This document shows positions 1-5,157 of a DNA stretch of 5,993 bases, piece by piece; the first letter of the stretch is position 1, and every line of letters starts with the position of its first letter. The stretch lies in contig CAIMUU010000047.1 of the NCBI GenBank assembly GCA_903844835.1, positions 1-5,993 of the forward strand, in the 5' to 3' direction. Source of the stretch: an uncultured bacterium. GTDB lineage: Bacteria; Patescibacteriota; Saccharimonadia; Saccharimonadales; Saccharimonadaceae. Both the position numbers and the translations under genes were made by a program. Below the pieces are notes generated by a model. The model worked only from the letters and a program-made list of their open reading frames with translations. It did no database searches and had not been told where the DNA came from.

Positions 1-512
1 ACATCGGCAAAGACAACTTTTTCCTTATCAACGCCATATAATTTAGCCTTTGACCTACCAAAGCCCATCGCCTGATTATTTTGGCCCTGAGCTTGACGCA
101 TCATATATGCAAAAATTCCAGCAATCAAAAGAATCGGGACAACAATTGCTGCCAAGCTCCAAATTGTATCGCCAGTTGTTGAAACTGGAACAATCTTAAC
201 CTGGACTGGCGCATCGGCCAACAAGCCCTGGTCTAGGAGACTGACATTGCTTTGTTTGACGGTTTGTTCTGTTGCGACCGTTTCGCCTTTTAGGGTAACC
301 TTTACGTTATCACCCTGGACTTCTAGAAGTGTTATTTCACCAGCATTAGCTTGCTTGACTACATCAGAAATCGCCACACTCTTAAGGTTATCCTGCGGTG
401 ATAATAATGCGATACCACCCAAAACCAATAGGGCAATAATGCCCCAAAATATGCCTAGTCTTATTAGATTAGTTGGTTTTTTATTAGTCGGAACGGGGAT
501 TTTCATTGCCAT
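1..512 (-). CDS. ftsH: FtsH ATP-dependent membrane zinc metalloprotease, N-terminal part (cut by window edge)
   Basis: FtsH is a hexameric membrane-anchored AAA+ protease that extracts and degrades misfolded membrane proteins and some regulators. I translated 170 complete codons. Residues about 17-37 (LIRLGIFWGIIALLVLGG) form the first membrane helix, about 39-115 the small extracytoplasmic domain, and about 118-138 (WSLAAIVVPILLIAGIFAYM) the second helix. The family signature QAMGFGRSKAK follows at 147-157, then KVVFADV, which leads into the AAA domain. The window ends before Walker A, so ATPase and protease motifs cannot be checked. The ATG at 512 is chosen because an AAGGAA ribosome site lies 12 nt upstream (525-531) and an in-frame stop (522-524) blocks extension. 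A second ATG lies two codons in. The gene follows tilS by 52 nt with no clear promoter between them, so it is probably the last or a late gene of the dinB-tilS operon. Confidence 0.95.
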   Translation of the reverse strand, partial: MAMKIPVPTNKKPTNLIRLGIFWGIIALLVLGGIALLSPQDNLKSVAISDVVKQANAGEITLLEVQGDNVKVTLKGETVATEQTVKQSNVSLLDQGLLADAPVQVKIVPVSTTGDTIWSLAAIVVPILLIAGIFAYMMRQAQGQNNQAMGFGRSKAKLYGVDKEKVVFAD

Positions 513-564
513 AAATGTTAATTATTCCTTTCGGCCGGTCATCAAAATTTCAATATTTCTCTAA

Positions 565-1440
565 CTATTTTACCAGTTCAACCGTAAAATTACGAGAGGT
601 GAAGTTAAACTCAATACCACCCCCAGCATGATATTTCTTATGCTGTTTGGCCGTCTTAATGGCGTGTAAGGCCTTTTCTAATTGAGGGCGAGTTAGTTTG
701 CCATTAACAATCTGACGCAAACACTCCATCCCAGTCGCAACGTCAATATGAGTAAAAAAATATCGGCTGTAGGTGATTGGCCCAATAGTACCCGAAGCAC
801 TAACCGACTGAAGCTTACTACTATCGGCAATTAACCTATCAACCTCTTTATTAATCGCCTTCTTCAGCGACTTTTGCTCAGCCCACAGACCCAATAATTG
901 CAACTTAATGTCATTGTCTAAATTTAGCATCTGATGACGAATCCGATTGCGCAGATAATCGTCACTAACATTCGTGCTGTCATCGCGCCAAGTCAAGTTA
1001 TGGTTTTTGGCATAATTCATAATCTCGAGCTTGGTTAAATGGGTAAGTGGGCGAGTTACATCCGAGTCCATTGCCGCCAAACCGCGCCAACCAGTCCCAC
1101 GCATTAAATTGATTGCAACCGTTTCAACTACATCATCGGCATGATGAGCTGTAACTATTTTGGCATTATGCTTTTTAGCTACCTCTCGTAAGAATTTATA
1201 TCGACGGCTTCTAGCTAATTCCTCACTAGCCTTTTTGCCCAATTCTTCGCGCCTTGTTTCAAATGGTAAGTCGTACTTCCTGGCTAGTTCGGCCACAAAA
1301 ATAGCATCACTAGCCGAATCATCACGAATACCATGATCAAAATGGGCAACCACTAATTCAAAATCCGGTTGTTTCGACAGCATATCTAATAAGACCACCG
1401 AATCCACCCCGCCACTAACTGCTAAAACATATTTTCCCAT
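565..1440 (-). CDS. tilS: tRNA(Ile)-lysidine synthetase
   Basis: TilS ligates lysine to C34 of tRNA-Ile2 (anticodon CAU), using ATP, so that it reads AUA instead of AUG. The N-type PP-loop SGGVDS is at residues 9-14. HFDHGIRDDS (33-42), the HHADDVVET motif (99-107), NLMRGTGWRGLAAM (111-124), RPLTHL (130-135) and DDSTN..DDYLRNRIR (153-168) follow in the family order. The protein is about 291 residues, a short form comparable to Aquifex TilS and without the long C-terminal extension of E. coli. The usual DDQ is DDV here. I chose the ATG at 1440 because only two residues precede the conserved beta strand (KYVLAVSGG). A TTG at 1506 would add 22 unconserved residues and overlap dinB by 23 nt, with only a weak upstream AAGG. 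The gene sits between dinB and ftsH in one orientation. tilS-ftsH adjacency is common in bacteria and supports the call. Confidence 0.95.
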   Translation of the reverse strand: MGKYVLAVSGGVDSVVLLDMLSKQPDFELVVAHFDHGIRDDSASDAIFVAELARKYDLPFETRREELGKKASEELARSRRYKFLREVAKKHNAKIVTAHHADDVVETVAINLMRGTGWRGLAAMDSDVTRPLTHLTKLEIMNYAKNHNLTWRDDSTNVSDDYLRNRIRHQMLNLDNDIKLQLLGLWAEQKSLKKAINKEVDRLIADSSKLQSVSASGTIGPITYSRYFFTHIDVATGMECLRQIVNGKLTRPQLEKALHAIKTAKQHKKYHAGGGIEFNFTSRNFTVELVK

Positions 1441-1441
1441 G

Positions 1442-1446
1442 CCTCC
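1442..1446 (-). promoter_or_regulatory. GGAGG ribosome-binding sequence abutting the tilS ATG
   Basis: A perfect GGAGG lies only 1 nt upstream of the ATG at 1440. Normal spacing is 5-9 nt, so this site either works poorly for that ATG or marks a different start. No in-frame ATG, GTG or TTG lies at normal spacing downstream before the PP-loop. Position and strength make it a likely ribosome contact, but how it sets the start is unresolved. tilS may instead be reached by translation reinitiating after the dinB stop at 1484. Confidence 0.4.
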
Positions 1447-1483
1447 ATTAATTATAGTTGATATCAAAAATATTCTTAAAAAA

Positions 1484-2698
1484 TCATAGATATCTTGTAC
1501 TGCCAAACGAAATTTTTGCCTTGACTACCCCGTCAGTGTTAAGAGTAGCCGCCGAGTGAATCATTCGCTCACCAAAACGCTGATTAATAGTATCAATTGC
1601 AGCCACCAATTGTTGCTCACGGACCAGCTGGTCATTAAACAAACTAATTTGCGGGTTGTCATTATTTGATAACTCATAACAATGTAGCCCAATCTCGCGA
1701 ATGCCACATGGTGCCCTCAAAAACAATTGCTGTGCCAACAAATTGATTGTGCTATTGCTATAAAAAGGCAATTGGCACATTTTGCTGGAATGCCAATACT
1801 TATGCTGATCGGTCCTAACATAAACATAAATACCGCGCGCTAGCTTTTTTTGCGTCCTCAATCTAGAACCAATCGACTCACATAAATTGTGCAGCCTAGC
1901 AATAATTTCACCGTGTTTTAGATTACGATTTTCTAAAACATATTGCCGGCCAATCGTCTGGGTATCACTTTCATAGTCATCAACTTCGTAACCCCGCAAT
2001 CGCTGGTACCATTGCCCGCCACAAATGCTCTTAAAAACAACTTTTTCCAAGGCCACACTACTGGCATCCAAAAATTCCAATGGCGTATATATCCCAACCG
2101 CATTTAATCTACGCTCCATCGCCCCGGCTATGCCAGTTAAGTCAGTTAGTTTCAAAGTTTGCATAGTCGCCCGTAAATTTGTGGCGTCGATTATATCCAA
2201 GCCATCAGGCTTATGAAGGCTGGCTGCCATTTTAGCCAAAAACCGATTCGGCCCAATCCCTACATTACAACGCATTGCCACGCCAATTTCGGCGCGCAAT
2301 CGCCTTTTTATTTCGTGACCAATTTCAACTAATGATGGGGGATTGGGCAAATGATGAAAATCCATTACCCCTTCATCGATACTTTTCATAACAACATGTG
2401 GCGAATAGTCATTTAGAATTGCCATTAATTTTTGATAGACAAATCGGTACTTCGCCGGGTCACTCTCGAGGGCCACTAATTTTGGCTCCAATCTTAAGGC
2501 CTCAACCAATTTCATACCAACCTTGATACCCTTTGCTTTAGCCTCATAGCTAGACGCAATAATACTGGTGTAGATAGTCCGACGGTTAACTATAGCCACT
2601 GGCCGACCGCGCAGTAATGGCCTAGCCTGTTGTTCGATAGTCGCAAAAGCCGAATTCAAATCAACATGCATAATTAGTGATTTTTCAAAGTTATACAT
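1484..2698 (-). CDS. dinB: Y-family translesion DNA polymerase (DNA polymerase IV / DinB-like)
   Basis: This is an error-prone polymerase that copies past damaged bases. The palm begins with HVDLNSAFATIEQ (11-23): D13 is the first metal ligand and F18 matches the steric-gate Phe of E. coli Pol IV (F13). The second catalytic pair is D108-E109 in KSIDEGVMDF. ASSYEAKAKGIKVGM (48-62) is the finger region, and VGIGPNRFLAKMAASLHKPDG (146-166) is the family signature. A helix-hairpin-helix thumb follows (about 187-210), then a little-finger domain to about 345. QISLF (350-354) fits the bacterial beta-clamp binding motif, so the protein probably docks on the sliding clamp. Its 404 residues exceed typical DinB by the tail after that motif. 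The ATG at 2698 has GGAG 7 nt upstream and overlaps the preceding gene by 8 nt, so the two are probably translationally coupled. A UmuC-like assignment is less likely but cannot be excluded without a tree. Confidence 0.93.
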   Translation of the reverse strand: MYNFEKSLIMHVDLNSAFATIEQQARPLLRGRPVAIVNRRTIYTSIIASSYEAKAKGIKVGMKLVEALRLEPKLVALESDPAKYRFVYQKLMAILNDYSPHVVMKSIDEGVMDFHHLPNPPSLVEIGHEIKRRLRAEIGVAMRCNVGIGPNRFLAKMAASLHKPDGLDIIDATNLRATMQTLKLTDLTGIAGAMERRLNAVGIYTPLEFLDASSVALEKVVFKSICGGQWYQRLRGYEVDDYESDTQTIGRQYVLENRNLKHGEIIARLHNLCESIGSRLRTQKKLARGIYVYVRTDQHKYWHSSKMCQLPFYSNSTINLLAQQLFLRAPCGIREIGLHCYELSNNDNPQISLFNDQLVREQQLVAAIDTINQRFGERMIHSAATLNTDGVVKAKISFGSTRYL

Positions 2699-2960
2699 CG
2701 CTACGCTCCGACTCTCGCGTTAAATGCCAAGTCAACCTTTCAGCATCAAATTCCAACCGATAATCAGTCATCCCATCAGTCACGTCAAAAATATGCAACA
2801 TACGCTTGCCTTGCACACTAGGATGACGCAAGCCAATTTCCGTGACAGTAACTTCTCGACTACTTTTGCGCCTGAATCTAAGTGGCCGGCAAGGGTTCAA
2901 GCCATCGCCAAAGGTTGCCACAACCCTAACCTGCTCATTCAAAAAAAGTTCATCATCCAT
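2691..2960 (-). CDS. small hypothetical protein translationally coupled to dinB
   Basis: I do not recognise this 89-residue protein with certainty. It has no signal peptide or membrane segment. It looks like a small beta-rich soluble domain, with basic strands (PLRFRRKSSREVTVTEIG, 26-43) followed by HIFDVTDGMTDYRLEFD (56-72), a Trp (W77) and a short acidic-basic tail. Length, pattern and position beside a Y-family polymerase recall the DUF6504-like small proteins found next to dinB/imuB genes in actinobacteria; this is a suggestion only. The ATG at 2960 is supported by AGGGG 9 nt upstream. Its TAA (2691-2693) overlaps the dinB ATG by 8 nt, which implies coupled translation and similar protein amounts. 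A role as a polymerase accessory or DNA-damage protein is inferred from context. It is the first gene of the proposed operon. Confidence 0.8.
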   Translation of the reverse strand: MDDELFLNEQVRVVATFGDGLNPCRPLRFRRKSSREVTVTEIGLRHPSVQGKRMLHIFDVTDGMTDYRLEFDAERLTWHLTRESERSDV

Positions 2961-3123
2961 ACCAAAAATCCCCTAAAAAAATTAAGGAAACGATTTTGAT
3001 TTTTTGCCCGTCCTTCATGCCCGTTTCTAAAGCCCGAAGTCCGAAGGCAAATTGTATTAGATGACCAGTTCGCGAGGGACGCCTGATTTGCCTTACGACA
3101 AATCGGTATGTATCACGTGGTAT
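2961..3123 (-). promoter_or_regulatory. leader of the dinB operon with competing stems
   Basis: About 160 nt separate the likely transcription start (near 3123) from the first gene. On the minus strand an early hairpin pairs 3099-3104 with 3085-3090 (GATTTG/CAAATC, 8-nt loop). The segment 3086-3094 (AAGGCAAAT in the transcript) can instead pair perfectly over 9 bp with 3044-3052 (ATTTGCCTT). The two pairings share bases and exclude each other, as in attenuators and riboswitches. No terminator with a U-run is evident, so any control would more likely act on translation or RNA stability. A 63-codon TTG-initiated frame across this leader has no ribosome site and is probably chance. Confidence 0.3.
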
Positions 3124-3129
3124 GTAGCC

Positions 3130-3156
3130 ATTATACAACGCCAATCAACCATACAA
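3130..3156 (-). promoter_or_regulatory. sigma70-type promoter of the dinB-tilS-ftsH operon
   Basis: On the minus strand there is a consensus -10 TATAAT (3130-3135) and an upstream TTGTAT (3151-3156) that matches the -35 box at four of six bases. The 15-nt spacer is short. The predicted start is near 3123. It is the best promoter match upstream of the minus-strand cluster, and no better one appears between those genes. Confidence 0.5.
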
Positions 3157-3233
3157 CAGGCTACCGCAGAATCAAAGCTACCGCTCCGCATCCCTATTGA
3201 TGAGCCAATGCATAGTTTGCTATCTCTAACACC

Positions 3234-3262
3234 TAGAAAAGATATCTATTTTTTGCTACAAT
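3234..3262 (+). promoter_or_regulatory. sigma70-type promoter for the structured RNA and tRNA
   Basis: TAGAAA (3234-3239) and TACAAT (3257-3262) are separated by 17 nt, an ideal spacing. Transcription would start near 3269, about 28 nt before the first hairpin of the structured region and 230 nt before the tRNA. It points away from the dinB operon promoter about 80 nt to its left. No better promoter was found closer to the tRNA. Confidence 0.45.
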
Positions 3263-3304
3263 CAAGCAGTGCAACTCGTATGACCATGCGATTTGCCAAA
3301 AAAC

Positions 3305-3327
3305 CAAACCAAGCCTAGTGCTGTTTG
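3305..3327 (+). repeat. direct repeat, copy 1 (hairpin P1 core)
   Basis: CAAACCAAGCC, then a loop, then GCTGTTTG. The same 11-base left arm recurs exactly 92 nt downstream at 3397-3407. Both copies fold as CAAAC/GTTTG, a bulged CA on the 5' side and AGC/GCT; loop and lower stem differ between copies while pairing is kept. Confidence 0.75.
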
Positions 3328-3396
3328 ATTTTTTGAAAGGAGAAGCCACGACCAGGTCAAAGACTTTGTCTGTGTTCTCTGAGATTTAAAACGAGA

Positions 3397-3419
3397 CAAA
3401 CCAAGCCTATGGCTGTTTG
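3397..3419 (+). repeat. direct repeat, copy 2 (hairpin P3 core)
   Basis: CAAACCAAGCC, loop TAT, GGCTGTTTG: the second copy of the element at 3305-3327, with a tighter loop and a stem extended by GA/TC pairs. The following purine-rich segments also correspond (AAAGGAGAAGCC..GACCA in copy 1, AGAGGAGGAACCGACCA in copy 2), so the duplicated unit is longer than the hairpin. Confidence 0.75.
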
Positions 3420-3500
3420 TCGAGTTTAGAGGAGGAACCGACCAAAAGATGAAGTTTTGCCGCTTGCGGCGAAACGAATAAAAAGGTCGAGTTCCGACGA

Positions 3501-3577
3501 GGTAGCGTAGCTCAGTTGGTTAGAGCGCAGGACTCATAAGCCTGAGGTCACAAGTTCAACCCTTGTCGCTACTACCA
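3501..3577 (+). tRNA. tRNA with anticodon CAT (probably elongator tRNA-Met)
   Basis: A full cloverleaf is present. Acceptor GGTAGCG pairs with CGCTACT (G1-U72 wobble). The D arm is GCTC/GAGC, the anticodon loop CTCATAA with CAT at 34-36, and the T arm ACAAG-TTCAACC-CTTGT; A73 and an encoded CCA end it. It closely resembles E. coli elongator tRNA-Met in the D arm and start. The initiator form is unlikely: the three G-C pairs in the anticodon stem and the unpaired 1-72 are missing. tRNA-Ile2, the TilS substrate, has the same anticodon; position 29-41 (G-C here) argues for Met, but Ile2 is not excluded. The anticodon stem has an A31/G39 mismatch. The structured RNA ends 2 nt upstream, so RNase P would cut between them. 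Confidence 0.95.
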
Positions 3578-3618
3578 ATAAAATTGTCTCATCGCAAGAT
3601 GGGACTATTTTATTGGTA
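3573..3618 (+). terminator. long terminator-like hairpin overlapping the tRNA 3' end
   Basis: TACCAATAAAAT and ATTTTATTGGTA are perfect 12-bp arms. Inside them, one T/T mismatch is followed by an 8-bp stem (GTCTCATC/GATGGGAC with one G-U) capped by GCAA, a GNRA-type loop on the plus strand. Read as a terminator, the inner GC-containing stem is followed by TATTTTATT, suitable for ending the tRNA transcript. The minus strand gives GTCCCATC..GATGAGAC followed by AATTTTATT, so it may also stop transcription coming from the kinase operon. The outer arm starts within the tRNA acceptor (TACCA), so the full hairpin would compete with tRNA folding. Confidence 0.6.
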
Positions 3619-3629
3619 AGTATTGTATT

Positions 3630-3645
3630 GGGTTGAACTTGTGAC
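3630..3645 (+). repeat. perfect inverted copy of the tRNA T-arm
   Basis: GGGTTGAACTTGTGAC is the exact reverse complement of tRNA bases 3547-3562 (variable loop, T stem and T loop). Together with the 3573-3618 hairpin it extends a near-continuous palindrome from 3547 to 3645, interrupted by an internal loop (3563-3572 against 3619-3629). Sixteen exact bases are unlikely by chance next to the tRNA itself. Confidence 0.85.
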
Positions 3646-3672
3646 TTTTTGCGAAGCAAAAATAGTCACAAG
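3638..3672. repeat. hairpin competing with the anti-T-arm pairing
   Basis: CTTGTGACT pairs with AGTCACAAG, then TTTTGC with GCAAAA around a GAA loop, with a 2-nt bulge: 15 bp in total. Its left arm (CTTGTGAC, 3638-3645) is part of the inverted T-arm copy, and its right arm repeats tRNA bases 3547-3554. The segment can therefore pair either with the tRNA or within this hairpin, not both. Confidence 0.7.
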
Positions 3673-3689
3673 GTCGCGTAGTAAGCTGA

Positions 3690-3722
3690 GCAAAAGAAAG
3701 CACCGAAGGTATTTTCTTTTGC
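3690..3722 (-). terminator. strong stem-loop downstream of the kinase-like gene
   Basis: On the minus strand GCAAAAGAAA pairs with TTTCTTTTGC (10 bp), then after an A/C mismatch and a T-G wobble ACC pairs with GGT over a TTC loop. It begins 52 nt after the kinase-like stop codon. T-rich bases lie within the stem's 3' arm rather than after it, so it may work as an mRNA 3'-end stabiliser rather than a classic terminator. A smaller GGCC-AAA-GGCC hairpin (3737-3747) lies between it and the gene. The remaining bases 3673-3774 show no gene. Confidence 0.45.
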
Positions 3723-3774
3723 CAGCGAACGGAGGAGGCCAAAGGCCGATAGCCTTGTCGCCATTACTAGCCAT

Positions 3775-4668
3775 CTACCCGTTAGCTTTTCTAAACCCGC
3801 CCACTAGCGAACTAACATTCGGAACTCGCTGAGACAAAAATGAAAAACCTTCATTAATTAACTGACCATCATACCTATCAATAACTTCTTCCTTCGTTTT
3901 ATATTGAGATATAAGATTCTGTTTATAGCGCTCAACAAAGGCAGGCAAGTCCTGTTGTGACAACATTCCCAGGTTAAACGATGCAAAAGCATCCGAGCGA
4001 ATGATTAAGCCAACAGCCTCATCGGATATATTGGGGAAATCATTTAAATCAACTGACGCCCCAAAATCTACAAAACTAATTTTTCCGTCTGGCCCGATAA
4101 TTGTATGTGATTTACCAAAATCATCAGATAATAACTGGTCATTAATCAAAATTCCCTGTTCGTGAATTTTTTTAACCGTTTCGCCTATCAAAGAACCCAG
4201 TTCAGCCATATATTCAGGCGTACATTTTGCTGGCTCAATTTGATTTACGGCCTGACCTTCGACAAATTTCTCGGTAATATAACCATCAATCGACGGAAAT
4301 TGCTCTGGCCCAACCCCGAGTTCTGCCATCAATTTTGCAACAGCTGGCTCTTGGCTATTTTCAAGCGATTTGATTATATAGGCCCCATCATCAAAGGACG
4401 CCCTAATGACCTTAGACCTGGTACCAGCATTGATAACTTCAACGACCGGCCTTTCGACTGATTGCGATATTCGCTCACAAATCACCGGAAAAAACATCAC
4501 AACAGAGCATTCGGCCGCCAATGGGTCAGCTTGAATCTTTTCCATCAACTCCAAAGACGGCCTAGCCTTGCCACCGATGCCTTGACGAACTTCTAAAATT
4601 TCCTGCTCACTAAAAACAAATGGCAACGCCTCAGCCACTCTTTCGCCGGACCCTTTTTCGGCATCCAT
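3775..4668 (-). CDS. divergent protein-kinase-fold (phosphotransferase-like) protein
   Basis: I do not recognise a specific family, but this 297-residue protein shows a kinase-fold order of motifs. A possible nucleotide loop (NAGTRSKVIRA, 80-90) comes first, then a beta3 lysine, K100 in AYIIKSL. A helix with E107 follows, then MAELGVGPEQF (114-124), as seen in Bud32 and APH-type kinases, and a hinge near ITEKFVEG (131-138). The catalytic-loop candidate is IHEQGILINDQLL with D177, then DDFGKSH (182-188), and DFG is at 201-203 in ISFVDFGAS. The usual HGD is IND and the metal-binding Asn appears to be Asp, so activity is likely but not certain. It has no signal peptide or clear membrane helix; residues 55-63 are mildly hydrophobic. 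The ATG at 4668 has GGGG 9 nt upstream and lies 3 nt after the previous gene, so the two are cotranscribed. The substrate is unknown; a small-molecule kinase, protein kinase or pseudokinase are all open. Confidence 0.75.
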   Translation of the reverse strand: MDAEKGSGERVAEALPFVFSEQEILEVRQGIGGKARPSLELMEKIQADPLAAECSVVMFFPVICERISQSVERPVVEVINAGTRSKVIRASFDDGAYIIKSLENSQEPAVAKLMAELGVGPEQFPSIDGYITEKFVEGQAVNQIEPAKCTPEYMAELGSLIGETVKKIHEQGILINDQLLSDDFGKSHTIIGPDGKISFVDFGASVDLNDFPNISDEAVGLIIRSDAFASFNLGMLSQQDLPAFVERYKQNLISQYKTKEEVIDRYDGQLINEGFSFLSQRVPNVSSLVGGFRKANG

Positions 4669-4671
4669 AAA

Positions 4672-5148
4672 CTAATATCCCCGACCAATCCTTAGTGGGT
4701 TTTTTAGGCCGTCAATAACTGCCTCTTTTATCTTGCCATTTTCAACAGCCTTATAATCAACTCGATTATAACCATGCCCTACATTTACCACACCGTTAAT
4801 TGCAGCAATCCTAACTTCGCTATAACCATCAGACCTTTCGTCAAACTGCAAAGAAATATATATACCATTATCAACTATCCGTGCTGGGGCATAGTCTTTT
4901 TCTTCAACAGTTTTTTTACCAAAAAGTTTAGAAAATTTACCAAGCTTAAATATTTTTTTAGGCCTCAATTTGACTAGGCCATTGTCTCGTATCTCCTCAA
5001 ATATCTGCCGAACACCTGAAGCCTCCAGTAATTTGCGATCCTCGTCAAGCTCCTTGACCAGTAGGCGAGCCTTAATTTCACGCTCTTTATCAAGTTGGCG
5101 CTGATAATCAGAATATTCTTTTTTTATATCATCATATACTTGGCTCAT
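4672..5148 (-). CDS. coiled-coil hypothetical protein, partner of the kinase-like gene
   Basis: This 158-residue protein matches no family I know. Residues about 1-57 are highly charged and helical, probably a coiled coil (VYDDIKKEYSDYQRQL, KEREIKARLLVKELDEDRKL). A basic linker follows (60-80, rich in Lys). The second half (88-150) looks like a beta-rich domain (GIYISLQFDE, YSEVRIAAING) with a closing helix (KIKEAVIDGLKNP). It has no signal peptide or membrane segment, so it is presumably cytoplasmic; the basic stretch could contact nucleic acid or membrane. I chose the ATG at 5148. The TTG-initiated extension to 5178 adds a Cys/Trp-rich stretch that overlaps the likely promoter. No Shine-Dalgarno precedes 5148. 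The gene ends 3 nt before the kinase-like ORF and its last codons carry that gene's ribosome site, so the two are coupled. Function is unknown; a substrate or regulator of the kinase is only a guess. Confidence 0.75.
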   Translation of the reverse strand: MSQVYDDIKKEYSDYQRQLDKEREIKARLLVKELDEDRKLLEASGVRQIFEEIRDNGLVKLRPKKIFKLGKFSKLFGKKTVEEKDYAPARIVDNGIYISLQFDERSDGYSEVRIAAINGVVNVGHGYNRVDYKAVENGKIKEAVIDGLKNPLRIGRGY

Positions 5149-5157
5149 ATAAGCTAT

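Larger units (their letters stand above)
3297..3498 (+). ncRNA. candidate structured RNA, two-module tandem hairpin array before the tRNA
   Basis: This is not a family I recognise. Nearly all of it can be paired by eye. P1 (3297-3335): CAAAAAA/TTTTTTG, CAAAC/GTTTG, a bulged CA, AGC/GCT. P2 (3340-3379): GAGAA/TTCTC, CAC/GTG, GAC/GTC, AGGTC/GACTT around an AAA loop. P3 (3389-3427): AAAC/GTTT, tandem GA/GA, GACAAAC/GTTTGTC, bulged CA, AGCC/GGCT. P4 (3431-3498): a G-C pair, tandem GA/GA, GGAACCGACC paired with GGTCG-A-GTTCC, then an inner 9-bp hairpin with a CTTG loop (3454-3475). P1+P2 and P3+P4 are two versions of one module: P1 and P3 share sequence and the same CA bulge. The GA/GA loops and CUUG tetraloop are stabilising only when read from the plus strand. 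The likely transcript runs from about 3269 into the tRNA. No ORF follows the purine-rich AAAGGAG (3336-3342) or AGAGGAGG (3428-3435). A tandem riboswitch, a tRNA leader or an independent sRNA are all possible. Confidence 0.4.

Noticed and set aside
247..564. plus-strand frame antisense to ftsH
   Set aside because: It is a shadow of the clear FtsH N-terminus on the other strand. The same holds for plus-strand frames inside dinB, its upstream gene, the kinase-like gene and the coiled-coil gene.
2953..3144. 63-codon minus-strand frame upstream of the small dinB-linked gene
   Set aside because: It begins with TTG overlapping the proposed -10 region, has no ribosome site, and covers the leader with its competing stems. 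Its 8-nt overlap with the next gene is the only point in its favour.
3061..3318. 85-codon plus-strand frame
   Set aside because: It runs across both divergent promoters and into hairpin P1, has no ribosome site and no recognisable domain.
3297..3427. CRISPR array
   Set aside because: Only two repeat copies exist, 92 nt apart, with an imperfect palindrome and structured spacer; no cas genes are near.
3447..3482. possible short peptide ORF after AGAGGAGG (ATG at 3449)
   Set aside because: It encodes only 10 codons, spacing to the purine-rich site is about 13 nt, and the bases are better explained as the CUUG hairpin.
3501..3775. integrase-type attachment site at the tRNA 3' end
   Set aside because: The 16-nt copy is inverted rather than direct, the direct copy is degenerate, and no tyrosine or serine integrase is in the window.
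3623..3832. 69-codon plus-strand frame
   Set aside because: It crosses three palindromes and the end of the kinase-like gene; its composition follows the repeats and no ribosome site is present.
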